This document shows, piece by piece, positions 11,715-24,500 of a stretch of 64,000 bases of DNA. The DNA lies in assembly GCF_008831285.2 (NCBI RefSeq), contig NW_022204507.1, forward strand, positions 2,048,001 through 2,112,000. The letters run 5' to 3'. Within the stretch, counting starts at the first letter, position 1; every line of letters begins with the position of its first letter. The notes under the pieces were generated by a model, which saw nothing but the letters and a program-made list of their open reading frames with translations, was not told where the DNA came from and searched no databases. A program made the translations under genes and the position numbers. Origin of the DNA: Nymphaea colorata. Taxonomy: Eukaryota; Streptophyta; Magnoliopsida; Nymphaeales; Nymphaeaceae.

Positions 11715-12225
11715 TGTTTCAACTGATTCGATTGATTTGATTACAAATATATAGCTTGATATTACCTATGTAACTGTTATGTTGACATTATTTATAATCA
11801 AATATCATCTAAGTCTTATATGGGGATATTATTTACACACGTTCGTTATCTCACAAGTTAATGAACATCGATTCAATTGATTGGATTACAAACGTATGAC
11901 TTGGTATTATCTATGTAATTGTTATGTTGATGTTATTTATCATCGTTCATCGTCTATGTTTTATATATAGATGTTATTTAAACACATTTGTTAATGAATA
12001 TTGATTCGATTGATTAGATTATGAATGTATAACTTTGTATTGTCTATGTAATTGTTATATTTATGCTATTTCTCATTGATCATCGTCTAAATCTTATATG
12101 TGAAGGTTATTTAAATACATTTGTTAATGAAGATTAATTAGATTGATTTTTTTACAAGCATATAACTTGGCATTGTCTATATAATAGCTATATTGATGTT
12201 ATTTATCATTGATCACAGTCTTACC
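11715..12225. repeat. Tandem repeat, about 133-146 bp, four degenerate copies
   Basis: The recurring frame GATTGATT...TTACAA..TATAACTTGGTATTGTCTATGTAATTGTTATGTTGATG starts near 11730, 11877, 12010 and 12143. Each copy also contains CATCGTCTAA.TCTTATAT and a TTATTTAAACACATTTGTTAATGA-like stretch. It lies directly 5' of the CACTA transposase remnant and could be part of that element. Confidence 0.75.
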
Positions 12226-13640
12226 TGCCATCAATAAATGCAACAAAACAAAACAAAACCTTATGTAAGAACAATATAAAACATTGTTAGTGTTAAATCG
12301 TATGTATACCACTATAATGCAATTGGCAAAGTACACTACAACGCACATTGATTCTCTCACACTCATTCAGCTACATTAAATGAAGTTGTTGGTTACTCCA
12401 GTTGCATTAAATTAAAGCCGTCGATAACTGCAACAAAAACAATTCGCAAAGAATATTTGTTGTACTATCACGTGTGTACTGCTGCTTTGCAAATGGCAAG
12501 GTATTGCTGCAATGAACTGGAGTATCGCATGCTCTTACTATAGCAATGTAGTCATCAATCAATGTATTATCATGTGGTTGCCTGCAAGTGCATTAAATAG
12601 GCCATGGCAGGAAGAATTTGAACTATATTCATAGATAAAAGAGTCTACTATATTCATAGATAAAAGAGTCTCTAGCATACTATTGCATTTGAGAAGGTGA
12701 AGAGGGTGAAGTAAAAGTCATTCAGTGATGAGATATAGCGGTTGTCTATGTTCTCAGCCCAAACAAATGGATAAGTTACATTGTAAGTATTCTATAGCCT
12801 CATACCATAAGGAAATATGGTAGGTGGTTCAATTATATAGTATGTCTTCTCCTTACTGGTTTTGCACGACATAATAGAGTTAGTGTGACAAAGTAATGAA
12901 CGAAAAGTATTGCATTCTCAGTCATCTTGTTATGATTTTTTGCATTTTTCAGAACATTTATTGTTTGCTTGCTAATGATACATTATTTATGACCTTGTAT
13001 CATGTTATACAGAGCACAGTTCAACGGATGGCCTTCAGTTTTGGTTTCATGCATTAAAGTCATGCTTCCTATGTTGTAGGAAGAGTGCCATCATTGAGTA
13101 TTATATGTGCTTGACATGCCGAAGGCTGCTTGTTTATACCACAATTCATTAGAAATACATGGACCAGTACATCTTAATTTGATGTTCGTAAAGGAATTTT
13201 TAGAGAGTGAGTGCAGGATTAGCATGGCTTAATGGCACTTTTTTCATAAAAGGAAAGCTCCACGCTAGAACAAAGCATACAATTACCATGCATTAGTCAT
13301 CAAATACACTTAAACAATCTACAAGACCGTGAACCGGCTTTTGACTATGTAGGTCGTAGATAAACATCACACACCTTAGTCAGGATGTTGTTTTCTTGCT
13401 CACAAATAGGTTGTTTTCTTCACAAGATGATATATCACATCTCAAAAAAAAGATATGTGACGACTTTGTGAACTATGTAAAAACACATGAGGAAGATAAC
13501 AGAAAGCAATGGCATGGACAATGTTTGTGTCTAACAAAGTGAAGAAGAAAACAAAAACTAATGACATGAACAATGTATTTTGCATCTAATGTAGTTACTA
13601 CTACCATTGAAAAATAGTTACCTCAGACAATTAGCATGCA
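12226..13640. other. Non-coding spacer with one 25-bp duplication
   Basis: No coding sequence is recognised. A perfect 25-bp direct duplication (unit beginning ACTATATTCATAGATAAA) occupies 12622-12671. The remainder shows no clear repeat or gene. Confidence 0.4.
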
Positions 13641-14225
13641 GTCGTCACACCATCGTCAAATAGTTGTTTTCTCACACAATTTACATGCAGTTGTTATCTC
13701 ACACCATCAACAAACACTTGTTATATAATATCACTAGCATACAGTCTTTATCCCACATTATTGGTAGACACTCATTATGTAATACGTTTATCTCACACCA
13801 TTAACAGATATTCGTTATCTCACACCATAGACAGATAGTCCTTACTATTCTTAAATATTTGTTATATCACACCATTAATAGACATTTATTACTTCACACC
13901 ATGGATGGATGGTCTTTCCATTCTTAAACAACCATTATCTAACACTATTAATAGATAGGCATCATCTTACACTACTAATAGACACTCATTATTTAACACC
14001 ATTAATAGACATTTGATATCAAGCACTATTAACATATAGTCTTTATCTCACACCATTAGTAAACATATTTGTTATGTAATACCATTATCTTGCACCATTA
14101 ACAGGAATTCATCATTTCACACCATGTACCAATGGCTCTTATCATTTTTAAACAGTCAGTTATTGGAATCCACTAACAGCAAGTCACTTTCTGACACCAT
14201 TAACATGCAGCCGCTGTCTCATGGC
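13640..14225. repeat. CTCACACCATTAA minisatellite, about 30-bp degenerate units
   Basis: Roughly twenty degenerate units of the form TTATCTCACACCATTAATAG plus ACAT/GCAG run across about 580 bp. Unit spacing varies between about 25 and 45 bp. Subterminal repeat arrays of this sort are known in CACTA elements, and the array lies on the 5' side of the minus-strand CACTA remnant. That link is inference. Confidence 0.7.
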
Positions 14226-16420
14226 GTTTTGAGCGTTAGATATCCACCATTTGCATTGACTTTGCATAAATGGAATGTGGCTGTTTCGTTTTGTTTTGTT
14301 CCAATGGATTCGAAGGGCCTCTAAAATCTAGACTCCTAGTTTTTTACCTCATGAAATAATAGAGATCAGTTTTTCACTGTTTTGTTATTCTTATCTTTCC
14401 TGACTTTTTTCTTCTCATCCAAATAACATCATGATTTTTTCTACAAAGGAGTTATCTTCCCCTTGGGCAGACTATTTTGCTGAGAGAGATATCAAAATTT
14501 CTTAGTTCTTATTAAAAATATTAAAAATGTCGTCGGTCATTATAAGGCTCATCAAATTAGATGCATAACTGCTTAAAGTTTAAGGTTATGATCCAAAATG
14601 TTGAGCTCCCATTAGTGTTGAACAGTAGGGATGTCGATCATTTGATGAAGAACCATATGGTAAACGTCGTTATGCAACTGGGGGCAAGCTTATTAATAAT
14701 TGGACAGTAGATTTCTAGTATCATTTTATCAAAACTCAACAACATAGGAGAGGCTAATACTGACATTGGGAACAACTGCTCAATTAGCGCAGTGCAAAAG
14801 TTGTATACAACAGATGCAAGTTGACAATTAACCAGTCGAACAAATGCTAACCAAGATGTTTCAGTGAGTGAGGTTGTCTCTTGTTCATCAATTTAACATT
14901 AATATATTCGAGAAGCTCCAACTCCCAGAAGCATTACACAGATTGTTGTGCACATCTTTCCGCCCTTGGGTGCCCAGTAAGTTACAGGAAGTAGTTCTCT
15001 GATTGAACCTTGCGGTCACGGCAACATAATGACCCTCAACAATTAGCACAAAACACAAATTGGTCAACACATTGGCCTCATCTAACCCTTGAAATTTTGA
15101 CACTGCCCTCTGAAAAACCACACTTCTCGCTAGATTGTTGAAGACCTGTACTGAGATGATAACAATTAAAATTATTGCCCCAATGGAAACTTGCACCAAA
15201 AGAATCAGCAGGATCCTTAATAAGGATTTCCCGGCAAAAGCTTTTGAAATTCTACAACTCCTTCCTGGTGTCTTCACATAAATTTTACATAATTCACAGA
15301 TTCACCACAGCACAGAAAGATGTGGGACCAGTGTAGTAATACTTCAGTCTGTCCGTTCAAGTACATTCTGCAATAAACTTGTTCGTACACCAACCAACAA
15401 AATTCTGGAATTCAAAAATTATGCCACAGCAATGACCTCAGTGAACAGTCGAGGTAGCAGAGACCCACGCCTCCAGCATTTTCGAGTGCTTCTCCCTGCA
15501 ATATAATTTCCACATTAAAGGCACTTCAAAAGTACCTCAAACATGTTCTAATCAAGCTCCTTTTTTGACCCTTCAAAACAGTGAAACTTCATCCAAGGTT
15601 CCATTCAACACCCAAAGGTTTAAATTTTTAAAACAAGGTAATGATAAACATAATAGAATGCCAAAATCTATGCTAAGCTTTCTAACGTGTCCTTGTGGCC
15701 AAAATCAGAAAACAAAACCAAGAACCTCAAAATCAGAAAACAACAGAAACTGTGCAGAGCACCAATCAAACCAGTAGACTTCATTTATAAGAATTCACTA
15801 TTGCTGCATAAGATTAATAACTTGTAAATTGATGCACATCCAAAGTCTTCTTCTTCATAACAATGTGCATGAAAAATCATGAATTACAATAAATCAAAAG
15901 CTTGAAATGAGGAATTTAATTTGGACGGGCTTCAGGCGTCTCATTTAAATACACATAAATTGGCTTTGATATTAGTCCATCATAATGAACGTATTAAAAT
16001 GTACTTTCAAAAGAATAAATAGCATTCCATCTTAGTTTAGTTTCTGAGAAAGTCACCACTGTTGCACTAGAAGCATTAGCACTAACATATAGAAAACAAT
16101 TATCACAAATTTATGTCAAAGCAACAAACATGTAGTGCAGAGACCCAGTCATGCTAATTCAGGCAAGGCACAGAGATCTCGTAGTTACTTTTGGTTGTCT
16201 CATGGGTGTGGGATGTGGGAGCTGGTGCAGGAGCAAGCATTCTTCAGAACTACCTGGGTGCATGTGCCGTAAGTGTAAGTGTGTGAGAGTGTGTGTGTAA
16301 TTAATTAATAAACAATATAATAAGTATATTTTTGGCTGAAAATCAAATTTCATTAAAAATGTCATTTTAGTCCTTTTTTTAAATTTTACGTTGAATAAAG
16401 TTTTTTTTAAAAATAGTGGC
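14226..16420. other. Intergenic region 3' of VPS36
   Basis: No gene supported. A minus-strand open frame at 15277-14888 has a hydrophobic stretch but no ATG and no recognisable family. Short frames elsewhere look random. Confidence 0.35.
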
Positions 16421-16424
16421 AGAC

Positions 16425-16505
16425 CTTATCGTCCTTTTAAAAGGATGACAGCCTGTTTTCCTTTTAATAGGTAGACAGGCCTGTCGTCCTTTAAAAGGAT
16501 GACAA
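16425..16505. repeat. Pair of TCCTTTTAAAAGGA palindromes
   Basis: The words CGTCCTTTTAAAAGGATGAC (about 16430-16449) and CGTCCTTTAAAAGGATGAC (about 16486-16504) are near-palindromic and flank a related TCCTTTTAATAGG copy. Three related units lie within 80 bp. Confidence 0.7.
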
Positions 16506-16532
16506 GCTGGTCAGAGAGAAAGAGGCTTGGTC

Positions 16533-16540
<8 letters not shown>

Positions 16541-16571
<31 letters not shown>
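16541..16571. repeat. (GA)n microsatellite
   Basis: About 15 GA units lie inside a longer purine-rich tract (16505-16660), in the 3' flank of VPS36. Confidence 0.9.
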
Positions 16572-16574
<3 letters not shown>

Positions 16575-16920
16575 GCCGGGGAAGAAAAAGAGAGAGAAAA
16601 GGAGAAAAGAAATGGAAGGATAAGAAGAGAGGAGAAAAGAAAGAGGGAAAGAAATTTTTTTGCCAAAAAAAGAAATGGGTTTGGTCAACAACAAACGTGT
16701 GTTGACCATGCCCAGGTTTGTGTCAGAGCCACACCCTCGTCCAAACCTGCATTGTGTCGATAAAGGTCTGGGTCCCTTTTCGAAGAATCTGTGACATAAC
16801 TTTTGGAACAGCAAATGTACATAACCAAGAAAAGATGAACAAAATAATCATTCTTGATAGAACAGAATGTTCATGCCAGATGACACCTCCACAACTAAAA
16901 AGAAGCATAAGTTGTGGAAC

Positions 16921-18592
16921 TTACGGGTGAAGATCATTTGAATGGACCTCCTTGAACAGATTAACATAAAAGCGAAGGCCCTCATGGCTGACATCTCGGC
17001 AAAGGAGACCTTCAAAATAAAGACACCTATAAGCAACCCCATAGCATACAGATAATAAAAAGCTGACTGGCATCGCAGTATAGGTAAATGTACAACCTCT
17101 ACTTTCAGCTGCAACAAGATGCTCCTTTGCCAATGCAGGAGCAATCCCTAATGTTCGTGCAGCATCACTTGCACTTATCCCCAATCGAAGGGCATCAGGT
17201 CTTACCACAAGGCTTTCAATTCTGGCAAAAACCTAAGTTGGACAGAATACGCAATGGTTGAGAGCTTTGAAAGGAAGAAAAAGTACCACAAAATTGGGAC
17301 AGCAAAAGGAAAACATATGGGATATAATAATCCATAAATAACTTCTTGCAGTAAAAAAGAATGACAATATTAAATGTGAAAAAGTTTACTCCAGCAACTT
17401 CTGCACCAAAAAAGATCTTCAAATAAACCCTTCACTAGAATTTTCGAAGTTAGTGCGAGGAGTACCTCCTCATCACTGTGCGTCTTGTTCTGTATGACCT
17501 TGACTCCACTGTCAAATTTTCTGAGCATTACAGGACTGCAAATAGGAAAAGACACAATAATAAGAACAAAACACATTGCCTCTCAGCATAAAATGTGTAC
17601 ATACTTGGATCCAAATAAGAACATGAAGTTCTTTATTGTCTCCTTTTCCACAGTAATTGCTAGACAAAATAGCAGCATAGGAACCTGAATGCGAGTTCAG
17701 GTAAGGTTCTGGTGTGCATACACATCATATTTCTCCCAAATCGCACAAGCTTGTAGCATGTCTTCTGGAGATATTAACTCTGCCAGGAGTGGCCGATTAG
17801 AATGGAGAAAAGACACCTAAGAAAAATGCTGTAGTAAACAAGTACCTGTTCCTCTAGCACGGTTAAAGAGACAATATGCATCTATCAACGCAACCATTCC
17901 TCCCGACCTCTCCAGATGCCCTTTGATAAAATCTGCCAACTGCAGAACAAAAAATTAAACATGAAAATAGATGGCATATTTGAACCAAATGTACACTGTG
18001 AGCAACATACATAATGGATCCTGCTGACGGCAGGGAGAGAAGAAGAATCAATAAAGACCAAGCAGTTAACATGACATGACATTGTAGCCACACGACAGCT
18101 ATCATTGGGGCTGTAAACAAATAAAAGGGAAACACAAGTGTAAACCTCATAGGTCCCACAGCAGTTTCATAAAGGCACTTTGAGCTCATATTTTAAGCCC
18201 ACCAAGCCTGCTTCTTTGAGATTTAAATGGGAACCCAAACGACATAACTCAGCCAAAAACATTCAGACTGCCCGAAAAAAGGTCTGAGAGTAGAAGAACA
18301 GTAAAATACAGGATCACATTATCCATATTTCAACTACGGAAAGAGGACAACACAACTTGAGGATGATCATTAGAATGACCTAAGAGAATACCTGACGAGA
18401 TAGTTGCTGATGATACAGAGCACCAGCTGTTTCTTTCGTAACAGGAGACACAATTCCAACGCTTAGAAGCCAATCTTGCATGTCCTGCTTCGAACCCATT
18501 TCTTCGTCGGTTGATGCATTGGTAGCAGATGGACCTGCTAAAAGCTTTACTCTCATTTTCTCAGCGAGCAAGACCATCTCTTTAGCTTTACC
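16921..18592 (-). CDS. VPS36: VPS36 exons 2-7: helical region and winged-helix domains
   Basis: Exon 2 (67 codons) opens after GCATTCAG with GGTAAAGCT in phase 0, exactly matching the phase of exon 1. The remaining exons give [20 protein letters not shown], then [37 protein letters not shown] and [20 protein letters not shown]. The last coding segment is [18 protein letters not shown] plus ten residues to TAA at 16923-16921. Introns are 452, 66, 186, 233 and 87 bp. There is no ATG-led 5' end here, so this is not a separate gene. Confidence 0.92.
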
Positions 18593-21500
18593 CTGAATGC
18601 ACAATAGTTTTCAGCCACAAAATGGAAACAGCTCCCAGTTATTACACTTTTTATAAGGTGGAAAAAGAATAATAAATGCACAACCAGCAACAAGATTTTA
18701 CCACCATTTTGTTGTAAATCAGAAAATTTTCGAAAGTATAATTATATAACAAAGCCAATTATTGGGGCAGGTTGTACATCAGTGTATGACAATAACCTAG
18801 TGGATTTACAAAATGCATATTTTACAAGTATTACCCATCCCAATGCTTGATACTAGCATGACCTAGTTCAACCTAAATAAAGCTAAAAACTAAAGAATTC
18901 CGTCCCAAAACACCAATACCTTTCTAACCTTATTTCTGTAAAATGAAATCATGATTTTGATTTTTTTAAGTTTTTTTTTTTTTTTAATGTATATAATTGG
19001 AACTAGTCCAATGGCTAGTTCTCTCTAGGCTTCCCCTTCTTCTCTTGTATAAAAATCTCACTATTCATTGTACAAAGAAGGCTGTTATGAACAGCAGTTT
19101 TCTAGTAATTGACTAAAGGATCCTTATTCTCCCACTTGGCCTTGGTGCCTATTTTCTGCTTAGTGACTGTTGAAGTCACATTTTCATGGTATCATAGCCC
19201 TGTTGGGCTGATTCTTCATAGGATTTCTAAAGTTGGGTTGCTGCTTCTATTTCTGAAGACTGAATCATCAGACTTCTACCTCTTCGTCGCTATCATTCTC
19301 ACGTTGCGCACCACCTGTATGTGAAATCTTCTCAAAGACTGCCTGCTTCTAAGTTAAGTTATCTTCTATTCCTTTCTGCTGCACCTCTGAGAAAGGATAT
19401 TCATCCTAAACAGCACCTCAACATTCAGCTGTTTTGATCTTGGTTTACTGCTGCACTCCAAAGTATACATCCAATTCTAGGCAGAATATGGTCTGAAGCT
19501 ATTCTAGCCTCAGTTTTTGAAACTGATTTCTCTAAATGTGAAGAAATCAGCTAATCATCATCCACCAACTGTTCGGTGAAACGTCCAAAGTATTACTTAG
19601 TCCTCTATAGCAGCTTTCATGGAGGATTCCAAAATTTCGATCGAAGGAGGGAGCTTTCATGCTTCATACAAGCTCGATGGAACTAACTATACGTTATGGG
19701 CTAAAGTTTGGAAATACACATCAAAGGAAAATGCTTATGGAGCTTCATAAGGGGTATGTCCATTCCTCCTTCTCTCAAGTTAGCTAAACTAGAAAATGAG
19801 ATTGAGAAAGAATTGGATAAAGTAGAAAGACAAAATGCTATTAATGAATATTATAAGAAACTAAATGAGGGAAATCAAGAACTGAAGAATTAAAGAATGG
19901 ATTTATGAAAGCATCGAACCTATAATTGCCCAAAACCTCATGTACTATGAGAGGGCAAGTGAGGTATGAGAATACCTCAAAGGAATGTTTACCCAAAAAG
20001 ACATGGTCCGGAAGTATCTATTGATTTAAAAACTCAAAATATCAAACGAGGAGAGAAAAATGTAAGAGATTACTTTATGAAAATCTCTAGTGTTTGGAAT
20101 GAGTTAGATCAACTTAGCCCTAAACTAGAAAAGGTTTGCAAATGTCACGCGATTAGAAGAGATAAAGTTGATGAATTTAGATTTTTTTAATTTTCTTCAA
20201 GGGCTAAGACCCGAATTTGGACAAATAAGATCAGACCTATTGTCCTTGACTTCTTCTCCACTTATTCATGAACTTCTTACCCAATTAAGTGGAGAAGAGA
20301 CTAGAATGAATTTATCCAAAGAAGAAATGAATAGTATTTTCATTTCCAAACAAGAAGACAAAGTTATAGCCGCTTCTAAACCTGAAAACAACATTAGAAC
20401 TTATAGACCCCCTCATTTTAAAAATCAAAATAAAGGAAGGTTTGTCATTTTTTTCATGAACTGGGTCACATAAGACCTAATTGCCCAAAATTGAAGGGGA
20501 ACAACAATGAAGGACGATCACAAAATTATGGAGGAAATTTTCATAGAGGAGGCTTACATTCTCAAGGTGGGCAACCCTAGAGAATTTGATCAAGCTCTCA
20601 AGAAAGTTGCAAATATTCAAAATGAAGGATGTGATCTTGCGTCAATCTCCTCAATGTTGAACCAAATTATGACGGCTCTTCAACCTATGATAAAGGAGTC
20701 AAATTTCGGAGTTCTAGCAACAACGACATCCACCTCCAACACTTCTGGTATGGTCCCTTGGCTTTTAGATTCTGGTGCTTCATTTCATATGACACCTAAT
20801 ATATCCTTTTTGACCAAGTATGAACAAGCAAAAAAGGAATCAAATGTATTTACCGCCGATGGAATGACTTTGAATGTTCAATGAGTTGAAAATTTTGAAA
20901 AAGAATTTGGAGAAAAACAAAAATTCTTCATACCAAAAGTTAGTTATGTTCCTAAACTTAATCTTAACTTACTTTTTGTCTCTCAAATTTCAAGTCATTG
21001 TTTTGATATAGTTTTTCTCACCAAGTAAATATTTTGTGTAGGATCACCAAACCGATAGACTGATTGGAGTAGGTTTTAGAAAGGGAGATCTTCACTACAT
21101 GAACAATTTATTTATTCCCAAAGAAAACTTTTGTAACCACGTCAAAAATGTTGACATCAATGTTTGGCATCAAATATTAGAGCATCCAAACATTAAAAAA
21201 TTATCTTTGATGACTTTTACCAAGGATTTTTGTATTGAGAATTTTAAATGTAATAATTATATACATAGGAAAATGAAATCCTTATCTTCTGGACAAAGAA
21301 GTTTCTTTACTTCTATGCGCTTTGAGCTTGTTCATTCAAAAATTTGCACAACTTGGCACAATTTGATGCTAAATTAAAAATCCTAAGAACCGATTCCAGA
21401 GGTGAATATATTTCAAATGAATTTAAAAGTTATTTGAAAAACTATGGAATAGTTCATCAAAAATCACTCAACAAAATGGACTTTTTGAAAGAAAACATAG

Positions 21501-24500
21501 ACACATGGTACAAACAACAAGAACCTTACTTATTGGGAAAAATATACCTACAAACTTTTGGGCTGCAGCCCTTGCCTCGGTTTATCTCATAAATAGAATG
21601 CCTTCAAAAGTTTTAAAGAATACGACTCCTTTTGAAAAATTATTTAAATGTGAGCTTGATTTCAATCGACTTTGAATTTTTGGATACAAATATTATGCTT
21701 TAAATGACAAGACTTACAATCTGAGTTCACAAAGGTTATTGAACCTTTATTGATTATCTGAGAAACAAAAAGGCTATAAATGCTATGACCCAATCAAAGA
21801 CAAAATCATAGTTTCAAGAAATATAAAATTTAATGAAGAAAATGGATTTGAAAAATGTAGAGAACCACAAAACAACAATGATTATTCTTTTCTATTCAAG
21901 TATCTCTCCCAACTTGATGATGAAATGTATGATGATATTGACGATAGTAATATTAATGATAGAAATGATGATGGAGTATCCAAAGACATAATTACATATC
22001 ATAGAAGAAACTGGCAACAAAACATAGGTGAAGAAGAACACCATGAAACTCTTGATCTTCAATTCCACAAGAATTTACTTCAAATGAAGAAAATCTGAGA
22101 AGAAGGCAACCCAATAGGTTTGTGTCATTTGAAACATTAACCCCAACATATAGAGCTAGAATCATTGCCATTCACTCTCACTTTAAAGTTTAAACCATCT
22201 ACATTTAGTGAAGCCTCAAATTATATTAAGTAGAAGAATGCTATGTTACAAGAATTAAATGCCTTGAGGAAAGCTCAAACATGGGAAATACAAGATTTAC
22301 CTATAAGAAAAAATACAATTAGATGCAAATGAGTATAAAAAGTAAAAACAAAAAGTGATGGATCTTTAGAAAGATAAAAAGTTAGGCTTGTTGCTAAGGG
22401 ATATACTCAAGAATATGAAATTGACTATGAAGAGACATTTGTTCATGTAGCTAGAATGACTACTGTTAGGACTCTTATTGCATTAGCATCTATTAGAAAC
22501 TGGAACAATTATCAAATGAATGTTAAAAATGCATTCTTAAATGGAGATCTTACAGAAGAAGTTTACATGGATGCACCACGAGGTTTGCGACTTCCACAAG
22601 GAAAAGTTTGAAGACTTAAGAAGGCTCTATATGGTATCAAACAAGCCCCTAAAGCTTGGTTTGATTGATTTAACTCTGTTATCTCTAACTATGGATTCCA
22701 TTCATGTTTGATTGACACTGTCTTGTTTGTCAAGAATACTACTGCAGGTATCATAATCCTCCTACTATATGTTGATGACATGATCATTACAAGTAGAGAC
22801 AAAGAAGGAATTAAAAAATGTAAGAACCTACTATAAAAAAAAACATTGAAATGAAAGATTTGGGTTTCCCAACGTACTTTTTGAGAATTGAGGTTACATA
22901 TTCCACTAGAGGCTATTTTTTATCACAAACTAAGTTTACTGTAGATATTATTGTTAAGTCAGGTATAACATATGATAAAATTACGGAAACTCCTAAAGCA
23001 ATAGGAAGCAAAATGAAGATTAATGATGGAGTTCCTCTTACAAATCCTACTCCTTACCGATAGCTTGTGGGATCTTTAATGTATCTCAGCATCACCTGCC
23101 CCGATATTGCTCATGTGGTTCATACAGTAAATCAATTTCAACATGCTCCGTCAACCGTTCATAAGAGAGTTATTCTTCCCATCATTAGATACATCAAAGG
23201 GACAATAAATAAGAGAGTATTTATGGCTTCTTCTTCCTCTCTAAACTTAATTGTTTATACTGATGCTGATTGGGGAGGAGATCCAAATGACAAAAGCTCA
23301 ACCACTTGATTTTGCATTTTTTTAGGGGAATCACTCATCCCATGGAAGTGCAAAAAGCAACATAATATTTCTCTTTCTTCTAACGAAGCTGAATATTGAG
23401 CCATGGCCTCCACTATAAGATTTTGAGTATCGAACTATAACCCACGATTAGTTTCAGCAAAGGAAAGGTTAAGAGAGAACAAGAAAAAGAAATGAGGAAG
23501 GGAGGTGAGTGCTTAGAGTCTCACGCAACCCATTTATATAATGATCCTTCTACACAATTTACAAGAATCCAGAATGAAGCAATCACAATAATCTAGAGTC
23601 TAGAATGAAGCAAACACAATAATCTAGAGTCTCGAATGAAACAATTACAAAAATTACAATCATGACCCTACCTAGATAAATGTGATCAGATATAGTTAGA
23701 CATGGTGCCAAACCATATACAACTTGAGGGAGGATGATAAGATGTTAGATATGGATGAGACTAGATCCAACATCTTATCATCCTCCCTCAAGTTGTACAT
23801 GGTTTTGCACCATGTACAACTTGCTTTTTAGAAATTAAAATCGTTGATTTGTTAGTCTTTTTGTAAATAAGTCTGCGACTTGTTCATCTGTACGAACATA
23901 AATAGGCTGAATCTCCTTGTCTTCCACTTTTTGTTTAATAAAATGTTGATCAATCTCAATGTGCTTTGTTCGACCATGTTGTATGGGAATAAAATCAATG
24001 TTAATAGCGCTTTGATTATCGCACATTAACATTGATATTTTAATCTTTTCTCCAATGTCCTCTAGCAAATGTCTAACCATGTAACTTCAACAGTACCGCA
24101 GCCATACATCTGTATTCAGCTTCAGTGCTGAATCTTGCCATTGTTTTTTGCTTTCGACAACTCCAAAGACACAAGGTTACGTCCAATGAAAATACAAAAA
24201 CTAGAAATAGACTTTCTTTGATCGGGATCTCAGCCCAATCTGCATCTATGAATGCCATAAGTTGATGTCCAACAGTTATATTTCCACTCTTACCATAAGC
24301 TAAGGCATCTCCTGTTGTCCCTTTTAGATATCTTAATATTCTTTTGATAGAATCCATGTGAGTATCTCTAGATGCATGCATAAATTGAGATACTTGATTC
24401 ACAGCATAAATATTATTTGGTCTAGTGAATGGAAGATATTGGAGTGCCCCAGCAATGCTTTGATATTGTGTAGAATCTTCATATAACTTCTCGTCCTGAG

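Noticed and set aside
13640-14225. CRISPR-like spaced repeat array
   Set aside because: Units are degenerate, spacing is irregular, and the surroundings are plant transposon sequence.
14888-15277. 129-codon minus-strand frame with a hydrophobic segment
   Set aside because: It starts at GTG, has no suitable ATG and no family resemblance. Probably chance.
16499-16814. Arg/Glu-rich and Ser/Leu-rich frames
   Set aside because: They are translations of the GA microsatellite and purine tract.
16921-18592. A separate gene encoding only the VPS36 C-terminal half
   Set aside because: Exon 2 has no ATG start and opens at a good acceptor in the same phase as the exon 1 donor at 45584.
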